Below, one piece after another: positions 1-8,582 of a stretch of 64,000 nt of DNA (position 1 is its first letter; every line of letters starts with the position of its first letter). The notes below the pieces were generated by a model. It searched no databases, was not told the DNA's origin, and saw only the letters and a program-made list of their open reading frames with translations. A program made the translations under genes and the position numbers. The DNA is taken from NCBI GenBank assembly GCA_944337235.1, contig CALVLK010000001.1, positions 1 to 64,000 on the forward strand, in the 5' to 3' direction. This DNA comes from an uncultured Clostridia bacterium (GTDB lineage Bacteria; Bacillota; Clostridia; Christensenellales; Borkfalkiaceae).

Positions 1-75
1 AGGGGAGTGGCTCAACGGTAGAGTAGCGGTCTCCAAAACCGTAGGTTGCGTGTTCGAATCGCGTCTCCCCTGCCA
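1..75 (+). tRNA. trnW: tRNA-Trp (anticodon CCA)
   Basis: Full cloverleaf seen directly. A 7-bp acceptor stem pairs bases 1-7 (AGGGGAG) with 65-71 (CTCCCCT), followed by discriminator G72 and an encoded CCA at 73-75. The anticodon loop reads tCCAaaa, so it decodes UGG. The T-arm carries GTTCGAATC. The gene begins at the very first base of the window, so its promoter and any upstream tRNA partners lie outside. A terminator follows at once, so it is the last gene of its transcript. Confidence 0.95.
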
Positions 76-80
76 AGTCA

Positions 81-107
81 GCCCCGGCGTTTTGTCGGGG
101 CGTTTTT
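81..107 (+). terminator. Rho-independent terminator after tRNA-Trp
   Basis: GC-rich stem with arms GCCCCG and CGGGGC around a short T-rich loop, followed by GTTTTT. It ends the tRNA transcript just before rnhA. Confidence 0.8.
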
Positions 108-134
108 GTTCCAGACCGATCTTGGGGTGGATGT

Positions 135-596
135 ATGGATGCAACACAAAAACGGGTCACGCTTTATACGGACGGCGCCTGCTCGGGCAATCCCGGGGCA
201 GGGGGCTGGGGCGCCATCCTCATGTTCGGGGAACACCGGCGGGAGATCTCGGGCGGTGCGGCGCAGACGACCAACAACCGCATGGAGCTGACCGCCGTCA
301 TCGAGGGGCTGGAACGGCTGAAATATCCCTGCGCCGTCGATGTGTACAGCGACTCCGCCTATACAGTGAACGCCTTCGTCAACGGGTGGATCTACGCCTG
401 GGAGCGCGCCGGCTGGAAAAAGGCGGACAAGAAAGCGGTGCTCAACGACGATCTCTGGAAGAAGCTGCTTGCCCTCACGCGCGTGCACGACGTCACCTTT
501 CACAAGGTGAAGGGGCATGCGGACAATCCCTTCAACAACCGCTGCGATGAACTCGCGCGCGCCGCGATCGCGCAGATCAATCCACAGACAAAATAA
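135..596 (+). CDS. rnhA: Ribonuclease HI
   Basis: Cleaves the RNA strand of RNA-DNA hybrids in the cytoplasm, removing primers and R-loops. The 153-residue length is typical of the bacterial type-1 enzyme. The catalytic DEDD set is visible: D13 in TDGACSGNPG, E51 in NNRMELTA, D73 in YSDSAY and D138 in NRCDELA, with the conserved active-site His128 in KVKGHADNP. The ATG follows a GGGGTGG ribosome-binding site at about 124-130. It sits alone between the tRNA-Trp terminator and the VTT-domain gene. Nothing unusual; the family assignment is firm. Confidence 0.96.
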   Translation: MDATQKRVTLYTDGACSGNPGAGGWGAILMFGEHRREISGGAAQTTNNRMELTAVIEGLERLKYPCAVDVYSDSAYTVNAFVNGWIYAWERAGWKKADKKAVLNDDLWKKLLALTRVHDVTFHKVKGHADNPFNNRCDELARAAIAQINPQTK

Positions 597-687
597 TCTG
601 TCCCGGGGTTGCGTATACTAAAACGGAGCATACTGCAATGCGGGGCGTTCGGCGGCGCCGGCGGGCGGCCGCAAGGAGTGATATATT

Positions 688-1674
688 TTGCAAGGCAATC
701 GGATCGCACATTTTATTATGATGGGCCTCGCCGCGGTGGCGACGGAGATCTTTCTTGTGCTCATCATTGCCATGTTTTACGGGCGATGGGATACCGCGTT
801 GGTGATCGGACTGATTGCGGCGGGGTCGCTGTGCAATCTTCTGATCCTGGGGCTCGACCTCTTCTTTTTCCTGCGCGGCAAGGAGATCGCATATAAGTCG
901 TGCATCATCCTCTATGTATTGTTGCTCTTTGTCGCCGTGATCGCGTTTGTGCTGTTGCAGACGGGTTTTTTGGATATCGTGAGCGACAGCGAACTGCTGG
1001 AACAGTATCTGCGTGACGCCGGTCCGTGGATGATCCCGCTCTTTATTGCGCTGCAGTTTTTGCAGGTCATTCTGCTGCCCATTCCGAGCACGGTCACCGT
1101 GGCGGCGGGAACGGCGCTCTTCGGCCCGCTGCTCGGCAGCTTTTACAGCCTTGCAGGCATCCTGCTCGGATCCGTCACAGCATTCCTCGTCGGCAGGCAT
1201 GCGGGCTATCAGGTCGTCTCCTGGCTGGTGGGGGAGGATACGCTCAAATCTTGTTTGAAGCGCATCAAGGGCAAGGATAAACTTTTTCTGACGTTCATGT
1301 TTCTGCTCCCCGTCTTCCCGGATGACGTTTTGTGCTTTGTCGCGGGGCTTACCACGATGTCGCTGCTCTTCTTTGTCGTCGTCATCGTCATCTCGCGCGT
1401 GCTCTCCATCTTTGCCACAAGCTATCTGATCGCCCTCATCCCCTTTACGACCTGGTGGGGCATCCTCATCTGGATCTGCCTTGCCGTCGCCATTGCGGCG
1501 CTCTTTGTATTGCTGTATAAAAAAATGGACGCCATACAGAACTGGTTTGCACGCAAGCTGCACCGCGAAACGCGCGTACAGGCGCAGCGGGGCAAGGATG
1601 AATTTCAGGTGGAGATCGTCGATCCCGACGGCTCGATCGTGGAAAAATCGGTGCGCGGCAAAGAGGAAAAATGA
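688..1674 (+). CDS. TVP38/TMEM64 (VTT/DedA-like) membrane protein
   Basis: Integral membrane protein of 328 residues, placed in the TVP38/TMEM64 VTT-domain superfamily (SNARE-associated Golgi protein homologues, related to DedA, some of which flip lipids). Hydrophobic segments lie near residues 9-30, 38-62, 70-92, 117-135, 150-168, 200-218 and 228-290. The VTT core spans about 120-250 and includes LLPIPSTVTVAAG (129-141) and FLLPVFPDDVLCFVAG (205-220). A charged cytoplasmic tail of about 35 residues ends the protein. The start is TTG at 688 with AAGGAG at 673-678, 9 nt upstream; no better ATG fits the frame. The substrate is unknown; lipid transport is inference from the family. Confidence 0.85.
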   Translation: MQGNRIAHFIMMGLAAVATEIFLVLIIAMFYGRWDTALVIGLIAAGSLCNLLILGLDLFFFLRGKEIAYKSCIILYVLLLFVAVIAFVLLQTGFLDIVSDSELLEQYLRDAGPWMIPLFIALQFLQVILLPIPSTVTVAAGTALFGPLLGSFYSLAGILLGSVTAFLVGRHAGYQVVSWLVGEDTLKSCLKRIKGKDKLFLTFMFLLPVFPDDVLCFVAGLTTMSLLFFVVVIVISRVLSIFATSYLIALIPFTTWWGILIWICLAVAIAALFVLLYKKMDAIQNWFARKLHRETRVQAQRGKDEFQVEIVDPDGSIVEKSVRGKEEK

Positions 1675-1741
1675 TTTTCTGCACAGTCGTGGCAGAAATG
1701 AACGAGAGAAACGAAAAGTGATAAAAAGTGTTCGTGTGTGC

Positions 1742-1770
1742 TTGACATTTTTATCTTTCTGTTATAAAAT
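1742..1770 (+). promoter_or_regulatory. Sigma-A promoter of the decarboxylase operon
   Basis: TTGACA at 1742-1747, a 17-bp spacer and TAAAAT at 1765-1770. It lies 42 bp upstream of the first carboxyltransferase ATG, in an AT-rich gap after the VTT-domain gene. Confidence 0.75.
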
Positions 1771-1811
1771 ATGATTCGGTAAAATTGTTACGATTCTGAT
1801 AAGAGGTTACT

Positions 1812-3152
1812 ATGAATAAAATCGAACAGTTAAAGGACGTAAAGGCGGCGCTCAGAGGCGCGGGGAAAGAAGTCCGCGCGGGCATCCGCCAAATATGCGA
1901 TGAAGACAGCTTTGTCGAGCTGTCTGCGCTGAGATTTTCTCGCGAACAGATCCTGGGCGATACTGAAGGGGAGGGCGTCGTGACGGGCTTTGCCACGATC
2001 GGCGGCTATCCCTTTTATTTTATCGCACAAAATTTTGAGAGTAATTTCGGCGCGCTGACTCAGGCCAATTGCGACAAGATCGCGCGGGCGCTCGACGCGG
2101 CAGAAAAGGCGCAGGCTCCCGTCGTCTATCTCCTGCGTTCGCAGGGGGCGAAGATCGAAGAGGGCGTCGGCGTTCTCGAGGGGATCGCGCAGCTCATGCG
2201 CAAGGCGGCGCAGTTCAAGGGCACGCTTCCGCAGTACGCTGTCGTCGTGGGCGAGGTGTACGGCTCTGCCGCGGCGCTTGCCTCCATGTGCGACGTCGTC
2301 TTCTTCCTCAAAGAGAGCGCGCTCGCGCTGACGAGCCCGTTTGTGCTCTCTGCCAAGGCGGGCAAGAGCCTTAAGCGCGAAGAGGTGGGCGGATACGATT
2401 CCCTCGGCCGTGCGGGGCTTCCCGCCATGGAGGTCGCCTCTCTGCAGGAGGCGGCGGGGCATATCCTTGCCATTACAGAACTTCTGAACGAGCCCATGAT
2501 CGACGCCGATCTCAATACAAGCGTTCCCGCCCTCAACGACGGCGCGGCAGCTTCGTCCGTATTGGAAGGGGCGGTGGAGCTTGGTGCGAACGCCTGCCCC
2601 GAGGTCAGAACGATGCTCGGCCGCGTGGGCGGCATCTCGGTCGCTGCGGTGCAGTTGAACGGAGGGCATCTGAATGCTCTGAGCGTGCGCAAGGTGCGCG
2701 ATTTTGCAGAGTTTGCAAGTTGCTACGATCTTCCCTTCGTCACCTTCGTCGACTGTGAGGGGTTTGAAGAGAGCATGGATTCCAACAACAGCCTTCTCAT
2801 GAAGGAGATCGGGGAATATATGGGCATGCTCGACAACATAGGCGCGGCAAAGATCTCGGTCGTGACCGGGCAGGCAAGCGGGCTGTGCTATGCGCTGTTT
2901 GCCTCGAAATCTGCCGGATTCGATTATTCTTTCGCGTTCGCATCGGCGCAGATCGCGCTCTTCGACGGCGCCCGGAATGCAGAGATCGTCAGCGCCGCGC
3001 AGACGCCTGAGGCGCGCGCCGAAGCCGCTGAGAATGCGCAGGCAGACGCCGATCCCGTATGGGCGGCACAGAACGGCTATCTCGACGACATCATCGAGCC
3101 GCAGTTCCTTCGGCAATATCTGATCGCATCGCTTCAGATGCTCATGAGGTGA
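1812..3152 (+). CDS. Divergent biotin-dependent carboxyltransferase (MmdA/12S-like)
   Basis: First gene of a five-gene biotin-dependent decarboxylase operon. The 446 residues follow the crotonase-like carboxyltransferase plan of methylmalonyl-CoA decarboxylase alpha or the transcarboxylase 12S subunit. QGAKIEEGVGVLEG (111-124) matches the GARIQEGV motif, followed by VVVGEVYGSAAALASMCD (144-161), and a second half repeats the fold with KISVVTGQASGLCYA. It is shorter than the usual 510-520 residues. The first oxyanion region reads GEVYGSAA rather than the usual GPCAGGA pattern, so it may have altered or lost acyl-CoA chemistry. The ATG has AGAGG 6-10 nt upstream. The substrate cannot be read from sequence; methylmalonyl-CoA or another acyl-CoA are candidates. 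Confidence 0.72.
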   Translation: MNKIEQLKDVKAALRGAGKEVRAGIRQICDEDSFVELSALRFSREQILGDTEGEGVVTGFATIGGYPFYFIAQNFESNFGALTQANCDKIARALDAAEKAQAPVVYLLRSQGAKIEEGVGVLEGIAQLMRKAAQFKGTLPQYAVVVGEVYGSAAALASMCDVVFFLKESALALTSPFVLSAKAGKSLKREEVGGYDSLGRAGLPAMEVASLQEAAGHILAITELLNEPMIDADLNTSVPALNDGAAASSVLEGAVELGANACPEVRTMLGRVGGISVAAVQLNGGHLNALSVRKVRDFAEFASCYDLPFVTFVDCEGFEESMDSNNSLLMKEIGEYMGMLDNIGAAKISVVTGQASGLCYALFASKSAGFDYSFAFASAQIALFDGARNAEIVSAAQTPEARAEAAENAQADADPVWAAQNGYLDDIIEPQFLRQYLIASLQMLMR

Positions 3153-3156
3153 CAGG

Positions 3157-3489
3157 ATGCAGACCATTTTGAATGCCGCCGAAAGTTGGTTTCAGATGAA
3201 CATCGGCGAGGCGGGACTGTATACCGTGATCGGGTTTGTCTTTGTCTTCCTCGGGATCGCCATCCTCGTTCTGGTGTTTACGTTGATCGGTATGATCATG
3301 AAGCGGGTCTCCCCCAAAAAGGAGGAAAAACCCGCCGCGCAGCCGGCTGCCCCTGCAGGACCTGCCGTGCAGGCCACGCAGGGCGTCGACATGGCGACGG
3401 TCGCCGTCATCACGGCAGCCATTGCCGCCTATTATGAGAGCAATCATTCGGGATGCGACTTTGTCGTCAGACGAATCAAAAAACTGTAA
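3157..3489 (+). CDS. OadG/MmdD-like small membrane subunit of sodium-pump decarboxylase
   Basis: 110-residue protein with one membrane helix at about 20-48, then an Ala/Pro-rich linker (about 58-78) and a short basic tail. This is the plan of the gamma (OadG) or delta (MmdD) subunit, which tethers the soluble carboxyltransferase and biotin carrier to the membrane beta subunit. Its start lies 4 nt after the carboxyltransferase stop, so translation is probably coupled. The family is weakly conserved in sequence; the call rests mainly on topology and position between the carboxyltransferase and the biotin carrier. Confidence 0.75.
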   Translation: MQTILNAAESWFQMNIGEAGLYTVIGFVFVFLGIAILVLVFTLIGMIMKRVSPKKEEKPAAQPAAPAGPAVQATQGVDMATVAVITAAIAAYYESNHSGCDFVVRRIKKL

Positions 3490-3507
3490 AACATAAGGAG
3501 TCATATC

Positions 3508-3918
3508 ATGCGAAATTTTATTATTACGGTAAACGGACAGCAATATCAGGTCGGGGTTGAGGAGGTCGCGGCAGGCGCTTCCGCTGCGCCCGTCGTCTCT
3601 GCACCCGCACCTGCGCCTGCGGCATCCGTTGCGGCACCCGTGCCTGCAGCACAGCCCGCACCCGCACCTATAGCACCCGCCGCGGCGCCTGCGCCTGTGA
3701 GTGCAAACGCCGTAAAGGTGCTCGCTCCCTTCCCCGGGCTCATCAAGGGGCTTCTCGTCGACAACGGGACAAGCGTCAAGAAGGACCAGCCCATCCTCGT
3801 GCTCGAGGCTATGAAGATGGACAACGACATCACCGCTCCCTGCGACGGCGTGGTGACGTTCTCTGTACAGAAGGGTTCGAACGTCGATTCGGACGCCCTG
3901 CTTGCGACCATCGGCTGA
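3508..3918 (+). CDS. Biotin carboxyl carrier protein (gamma subunit)
   Basis: 136-residue biotin-carrier protein. An N-terminal patch (1-20) is followed by a flexible Ala/Pro linker (about 22-66) and a C-terminal biotinyl domain (68-136). The biotinylation motif LEAMKMDNDI places the modified lysine at K103. It should carry CO2 between the carboxyltransferases and the membrane sodium pump. A good ribosome-binding site (AAGGAG) precedes the ATG. No biotin carboxylase gene is present in the operon, which fits a decarboxylase or transcarboxylase rather than an ATP-driven carboxylase. Confidence 0.92.
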   Translation: MRNFIITVNGQQYQVGVEEVAAGASAAPVVSAPAPAPAASVAAPVPAAQPAPAPIAPAAAPAPVSANAVKVLAPFPGLIKGLLVDNGTSVKKDQPILVLEAMKMDNDITAPCDGVVTFSVQKGSNVDSDALLATIG

Positions 3919-3934
3919 TCGGACGGAGTACGCT

Positions 3935-5116
3935 ATGCAGAGTTTGATTCTCGTATCTGTCGGGGATTTCTTTTCCAATCTCTGGCAGAGCATGGGGCTT
4001 GCGAACGGCACATGGCAGAACTATGTCATGATCGTCATTTCGCTCATCCTCATGTATCTTGCGATCGTAAAGAAGTTCGAGCCGCTCCTCTTGCTTCCCA
4101 TTGCGTTCGGCATGTTCCTCATCAATCTTCCGGGGGCAGAGCGCGTGCTGTGGGGGACCTATCCCGAGGGCGAAATCTCGTATGACAGCGTAGAAAATCG
4201 CGGACTGCTCTGGTACCTTTACTATGGCGTTGACAAGGTCATCTACCCGCCGCTCATCTTTTTGGGGATCGGCGCAATGACCGATTTCGGTCCTCTGATC
4301 GCCAACCCCAAGAGCCTTCTCATCGGCGCGGGCGCGCAGCTCGGCATCTTTATTGCGCTCTTCGGCGCGATCCTTTTGGGGTTCACGGGGGCAGAGGCTG
4401 CGGCGATCGCCATCATCGGCGGTGCGGACGGTCCCACCGCGATCTATGTCGCAAAATCCCTGGCAGACGATCTCGTGCCCATCATCGCGATCGCGGCCTA
4501 TTCGTATATGGCGCTCATCCCGCTCATTCAGAAGCCGTTCATGCGCCTTCTGACCACGCCCAAGGAGCGCGCCATCCGCATGAAGCCGCTGCGTCAGGTC
4601 TCCAAGACGGAGAAGATCATCTTCCCGATCGCGATCACCTTTATCGTGGGGCTCATTCTCCCCGACGCGATCCCGCTTTTGGGCATGCTGATGTTCGGCA
4701 ATCTCTTGCGTGAGTCCGGCGTTGCGGAGCGGCTCAGCTCTCAGGCGCAGAACGGACTGATGAATACCATCACCATATTCCTCGGCGTATCTGTCGGCTG
4801 CAAGGCGCAGGGTGCGATCTTTTTGAGCTGGGATACCATCTTTATCATATTGCTCGGCGTCGTTGCGTTCATCTTCGGCACGGTCGGGGGGCTTCTGACC
4901 GCCAAGGTGCTCTGCAAGGTCACCAGGGGGCAGATTAATCCGCTGATCGGCTCTGCGGGCGTCTCTGCGGTCCCCATGGCGGCGCGTATCTCTGAGGATG
5001 TCGGGCGAGAGAGCGATCCGCAGAATCATCTGCTCATGCACGCCATGGGCCCCAATGTGGCGGGCGTGATCGGCTCTGCGATCGCGGCAGGATTCCTGCT
5101 TTCAGTATTCGGTTAA
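3935..5116 (+). CDS. Sodium-translocating decarboxylase beta subunit
   Basis: Polytopic membrane protein of about 393 residues, homologous to OadB/MmdB/GcdB, which decarboxylates carboxybiotin and exports sodium ions. The family signature GGADGPTAI is present, with the following helix and SYMALIPLIQ. A late conserved stretch ending in HAMGPNVAGVIGSAIAAG is also typical. I place the start at ATG 3935, preceded by CGGAG with 7-nt spacing. An upstream in-frame start at 3902 would overlap the carrier gene and adds residues with no family match. It couples decarboxylation energy to a sodium gradient, so the operon is energy-conserving. Confidence 0.93.
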   Translation: MQSLILVSVGDFFSNLWQSMGLANGTWQNYVMIVISLILMYLAIVKKFEPLLLLPIAFGMFLINLPGAERVLWGTYPEGEISYDSVENRGLLWYLYYGVDKVIYPPLIFLGIGAMTDFGPLIANPKSLLIGAGAQLGIFIALFGAILLGFTGAEAAAIAIIGGADGPTAIYVAKSLADDLVPIIAIAAYSYMALIPLIQKPFMRLLTTPKERAIRMKPLRQVSKTEKIIFPIAITFIVGLILPDAIPLLGMLMFGNLLRESGVAERLSSQAQNGLMNTITIFLGVSVGCKAQGAIFLSWDTIFIILLGVVAFIFGTVGGLLTAKVLCKVTRGQINPLIGSAGVSAVPMAARISEDVGRESDPQNHLLMHAMGPNVAGVIGSAIAAGFLLSVFG

Positions 5117-5137
5117 TGTAGAGGAAGGAGAAGTTTT

Positions 5138-6556
5138 ATGGCAAAAAAAGTAATGATCATGGATACCATTCTGCGCGATGCGCATCAGTCGCACGCTGCA
5201 ACGCGCATGCGCACGGAGCAGATGATCCCCGTGCTCTCTCAGCTGGACGAAGTCGGGTATTATTCGCTGGAAGGCTGGGGCGGCGCCACGTTCGACACCT
5301 GCATGCGGTTTTTGAATGAGGATCCGTGGGAGCGGCTTCGCACGCTGAAAAAATATCTGAAAAAGACGCCCATTCAGATGCTTCTGCGCGGGCAGAACCT
5401 TCTGGGCTACCGCAACTATGCCGATGACCTGGTCGAGAAAGTGGTGGAAAAGTCCATCGAGAACGGCATCGGCGTCATCCGCGTCTTTGACGCACTCAAC
5501 GACCCGCGCAACATCGAGTCTTCGATGAAGGCGATCAAAAAGTACGGCGCAGGCGGAAAATGCGTGTGCGAGGCGGCGATCTCCTATACGACCAGCCCAG
5601 TGCATACGCTGGAGTATTTTGTCAAGCAGGCAAAGACATACGAGGACATGGGCGCCGACAATATCTGCATCAAGGATATGGCAAATCTGCTGCTTCCCTT
5701 CGACGCCTACAAACTTGTTCAGGCGCTGAAAAAGGAGCTCAGGCCCGAAACGCTGCTGCACCTGCACACGCACAATACGACGGGTACGGGCGACATGGTC
5801 AATCTGATGGCCATTCAGGCGGGCGTCGATATCGTCGATACCGCACTTTCTCCGCTTGCAAACGGGACCTCGCAGCCCGCGACGGAGCCGCTCGTGGCGA
5901 CCCTTAAGGGCACCGAATACGATACGGGCATCGATCTGGAAAAGCTCATCCCCATTGCCGAGCACTTCAAAAAGGTGGCGGCCGAGCTGGAGAAGGAGGG
6001 ATATCTCAACCCCAAAGTGCGGCAGGTTGACGTCAATACGCTCATCTATCAGGTGCCGGGCGGTATGCTCTCCAACCTGATGAATCAGCTGAAGAAGGCA
6101 GGCAAAGAGGATCTTCTGCCGCAGGTGCTTGCAGAGGTGCCCAAGGTGCGCGCCGACTGCGGCTATCCGCCCCTGGTCACGCCGAGCTCTCAGATCGTCG
6201 GAACGCAGGCGGTCATGAATGTGCTCACCGGCGAGCGCTATAAGATGGTGACCAAGGAGACGCGCGATCTCTTTGCGGGAAAATACGGGCAGCTTCCCAT
6301 GCCCGTCAACGAGGAGGTCGCAGAGAAGGTGCTCAAGGGCGAGAAGCGCATCACCTATCGCCCGGCGGACGATCTGGCGCCCGAATATGACGCACTCAAG
6401 GCGGAACTCGTGGCGAAGGGCTTCTACACGCAGGAGGAGGACGTCCTCTCCTACGCATCCTTCCCGGAAGTTGCAGAGAATTTCTTCAAGTGGAGAAAGG
6501 CAAAGAACGAGGGCGTAGATACCGATCTCGCCAAGACGGGCGTTTATCCCGTTTGA
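5138..6556 (+). CDS. Oxaloacetate decarboxylase alpha / transcarboxylase 5S-type carboxyltransferase
   Basis: 472-residue TIM-barrel carboxyltransferase of the OadA, pyruvate carboxylase C-terminal and transcarboxylase 5S family. The N-terminal signature TILRDAHQSHAATRM carries metal ligand D14. The carbamylated lysine is K179 in NICIKDMANLL, and metal ligands H208 and H210 lie in LHLHTHNTTG. The C-terminal biotinyl domain found in fused OadA proteins is absent, in keeping with the separate carrier two genes upstream. A clear GAAGGAG site precedes the ATG. Transfer between oxaloacetate/pyruvate and biotin is the expected reaction. Paired with the MmdA-like gene it could make a transcarboxylase. 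Confidence 0.92.
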   Translation: MAKKVMIMDTILRDAHQSHAATRMRTEQMIPVLSQLDEVGYYSLEGWGGATFDTCMRFLNEDPWERLRTLKKYLKKTPIQMLLRGQNLLGYRNYADDLVEKVVEKSIENGIGVIRVFDALNDPRNIESSMKAIKKYGAGGKCVCEAAISYTTSPVHTLEYFVKQAKTYEDMGADNICIKDMANLLLPFDAYKLVQALKKELRPETLLHLHTHNTTGTGDMVNLMAIQAGVDIVDTALSPLANGTSQPATEPLVATLKGTEYDTGIDLEKLIPIAEHFKKVAAELEKEGYLNPKVRQVDVNTLIYQVPGGMLSNLMNQLKKAGKEDLLPQVLAEVPKVRADCGYPPLVTPSSQIVGTQAVMNVLTGERYKMVTKETRDLFAGKYGQLPMPVNEEVAEKVLKGEKRITYRPADDLAPEYDALKAELVAKGFYTQEEDVLSYASFPEVAENFFKWRKAKNEGVDTDLAKTGVYPV

Positions 6557-6560
6557 GCGC

Positions 6561-7301
6561 ATGAAGATCCTATTGACAAATGACGACGGAATCGAAGGCG
6601 AGGGCTTGCATGCCCTCGCTTGCGCGTTGAAGGGGCATACGCTCTGGGTGGCGGCGCCAGATCGCAACAATTCGGCGGTCAGTCATAAACTGACGATGTT
6701 CGAGCCGATCATATGCAGAGAATACGATATGGAGGGACACGCCGCCTATTCCGTTGTGGGGACGCCCGCAGACTGCGTCCTGCTTGCGCTGCGGGCGCTC
6801 GGCGCGGTCCCCGACGTCGTGCTTGCGGGCATCAATGACGGCCTGAACGCGGGCAGCGATGTGTTCTATTCGGGCACCGTTGCGGCTGCCTATGAGGGCA
6901 GGCAGAACGGGATCCCGTCGATCGCGCTCTCGCAGCATACGCGCCCTCCGCAGGCGCCGTTGAGCGCCGATGCGCGCGATGCGTGTTTCCGCTACTACGC
7001 GCAGTGGACCGCGGAACATATCGAATGGCTGTATTCGCTTGCAAAGCAGACAGAGGGCGTTCTGAACGTCAACTTTCCTGCCTGCTATCCGCCGCGCGGA
7101 ATTCGCGCAGCAAGAACGGTCAGAACAAACTATGTCACCTCCTATCGAAGGGATGGCGACAGTTATCGCATGCAGTTTCATCCGCCCATGCCGGCGGAGG
7201 ACGAGGGGGATATCACGCTGCTGCGGGAGGGATATCTCACCATGACGCCGCTGCGCATGAACCTTACGGACGATGAGGCGATGAAACAATGGAAGCTTTG
7301 A
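6561..7301 (+). CDS. surE: 5'/3'-nucleotidase SurE
   Basis: Divalent-metal-dependent nucleotidase that dephosphorylates nucleoside monophosphates, linked in other bacteria to stationary-phase survival. The 246 residues open with the family signature MKILLTNDDG, in which D8 and D9 bind metal. S38 in RNNSAVSH and the asparagine of GINDGLNAGSDVFYSGT complete the active site. The ATG lies 4 nt after the OadA-type stop with no clear Shine-Dalgarno, so it is probably translated by coupling. It overlaps the next gene by 13 bp. Its link to the decarboxylase operon looks positional only. Confidence 0.95.
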   Translation: MKILLTNDDGIEGEGLHALACALKGHTLWVAAPDRNNSAVSHKLTMFEPIICREYDMEGHAAYSVVGTPADCVLLALRALGAVPDVVLAGINDGLNAGSDVFYSGTVAAAYEGRQNGIPSIALSQHTRPPQAPLSADARDACFRYYAQWTAEHIEWLYSLAKQTEGVLNVNFPACYPPRGIRAARTVRTNYVTSYRRDGDSYRMQFHPPMPAEDEGDITLLREGYLTMTPLRMNLTDDEAMKQWKL

Positions 7302-8524
7302 AGGTGATTGTCGTGGGCGGAGGCGCCTCTGGGCTGATGGCGGCTTACGCTGCCGCAAGCGAGGGGGCGGATGTCCTTCTCATCGAGAAGAACGAGAAGC
7401 TCGGAAAGAAGATCTATATCACGGGCAAGGGCAGATGCAACGTGACGAACGACTGTGCGCCCGATGTCTTTTTGGAGCATGTCGTGCGCGGCAAAAAATT
7501 TCTGACGGGCTGTATCTGGTCCTTTCCATCGGAAAAATTGATGGAACTGCTGTCAGAGCACGGGCTTCCGTTAAAGACTGAGCGGGGAAATCGCGTGTTT
7601 CCCGTCAGCGATCATGCGAGCGATGTGACAAAGACATTGGAAAAAATGTGCCGCGAGGCGGGAGTTCACATTCATTTACAGGAGAAAATGCTCAAAATCG
7701 TCGCGGAGCATAGTATTGTGTCTGGCATAATAACGGATAAAGCCGAATATTCCTGCGATCGTCTGATCGTGGCGACGGGCGGCCTTTCCTATCCTTCGAC
7801 GGGATCCACGGGAGACGGCCATGCCGAGGCGGAGCGGCTTGGGCATACGTTGACGCCCTGCGTTCCGTCCCTTGTCGGCATGAATGCAAAGGGCGTGTCC
7901 TCCCTGCAGGGGCTGTCTTTGAAGAATGTCGTTCTGAGTGCGGAGCGTGCGGGTAAGACCATCTTCTCCGAGCTCGGCGAGCTCCTCTTTACCCATTACG
8001 GGATCAGCGGGCCGCTCGTGCTCACACTCTCTGCCTGCGTCAATCGCATGCCATTGCAGGAGGTCACGCTCTATCTCGATCTCAAACCCGCCCTGGACGA
8101 GGGCGCCCTGGCCAGGCGGCTTTTGCGCGATTTTGCGACGCGCTGCAACGAGCAGATGAAGAACGTCATGCGGGGATTACTTCCCGCGGGGCTTTCGTTT
8201 GCCGTGCTTGAGCGTGCGGGCATTCCGCCCACAAAACAGGCAAATTCTGTGACCAAGGCGGAGCGTGCGGCTTTGATCATGGCGCTCAAGCGCTTTACGA
8301 TCCGCCCGGAGTCCCTGCGCGGTTTCGGTGAGGCGGTGATCACCTCGGGCGGGGTCTCCCTTTCCGAGGTAGATCCAAAGACGATGCGCAGCAAACTCTT
8401 TGCGGGGCTGTATTTCTGCGGGGAACTGCTCGATGTAGACGCCTATACGGGCGGGTTCAACCTTCAGATCGCTTTTTCTATGGGATATGCCGCGGGAAGG
8501 GCGGCAGCCAAAAAAATCTGTTGA
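7289..8524 (+). CDS. FAD-dependent oxidoreductase, BaiN/HI0933 (YhiN) family
   Basis: 411-residue flavoprotein. The Rossmann dinucleotide-binding motif VVGGGASGLMAAYAA starts at residue 8, and the family hallmark KIYITGKGRCNVTN follows near residue 33. A C-terminal FAD-contacting segment, DVDAYTGGFNLQIAFSMGYA, closes the protein. Characterised relatives include BaiN, a bile-acid dehydroxylation reductase, but most members have no known substrate. It overlaps surE by 13 bp. Its stop codon lies inside the -35 box of the next promoter. Function beyond a flavin-dependent reductase is unassigned. Confidence 0.85.
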   Translation: MEALKVIVVGGGASGLMAAYAAASEGADVLLIEKNEKLGKKIYITGKGRCNVTNDCAPDVFLEHVVRGKKFLTGCIWSFPSEKLMELLSEHGLPLKTERGNRVFPVSDHASDVTKTLEKMCREAGVHIHLQEKMLKIVAEHSIVSGIITDKAEYSCDRLIVATGGLSYPSTGSTGDGHAEAERLGHTLTPCVPSLVGMNAKGVSSLQGLSLKNVVLSAERAGKTIFSELGELLFTHYGISGPLVLTLSACVNRMPLQEVTLYLDLKPALDEGALARRLLRDFATRCNEQMKNVMRGLLPAGLSFAVLERAGIPPTKQANSVTKAERAALIMALKRFTIRPESLRGFGEAVITSGGVSLSEVDPKTMRSKLFAGLYFCGELLDVDAYTGGFNLQIAFSMGYAAGRAAAKKIC

Positions 8525-8549
8525 CAAAATATTCCTTAAACGTTATAAT
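8521..8549 (+). promoter_or_regulatory. Consensus sigma-A promoter for aroH-cmk, plsC, ispH-rpsA
   Basis: TTGACA at 8521-8526, a 17-bp spacer and TATAAT at 8544-8549: a perfect match to the vegetative consensus. The -35 overlaps the stop codon of the flavoprotein gene. It fits strong expression of an operon that includes ribosomal protein S1. Confidence 0.88.
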
Positions 8550-8582
8550 ACAGGGGAATGACGGCACTTGGGCGGAGGAAGT

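Noticed and set aside
5102..6670. 522-codon open frame on the - strand over the OadA-type gene
   Set aside because: Antisense to a gene with all catalytic residues; no recognisable domain or start signal.
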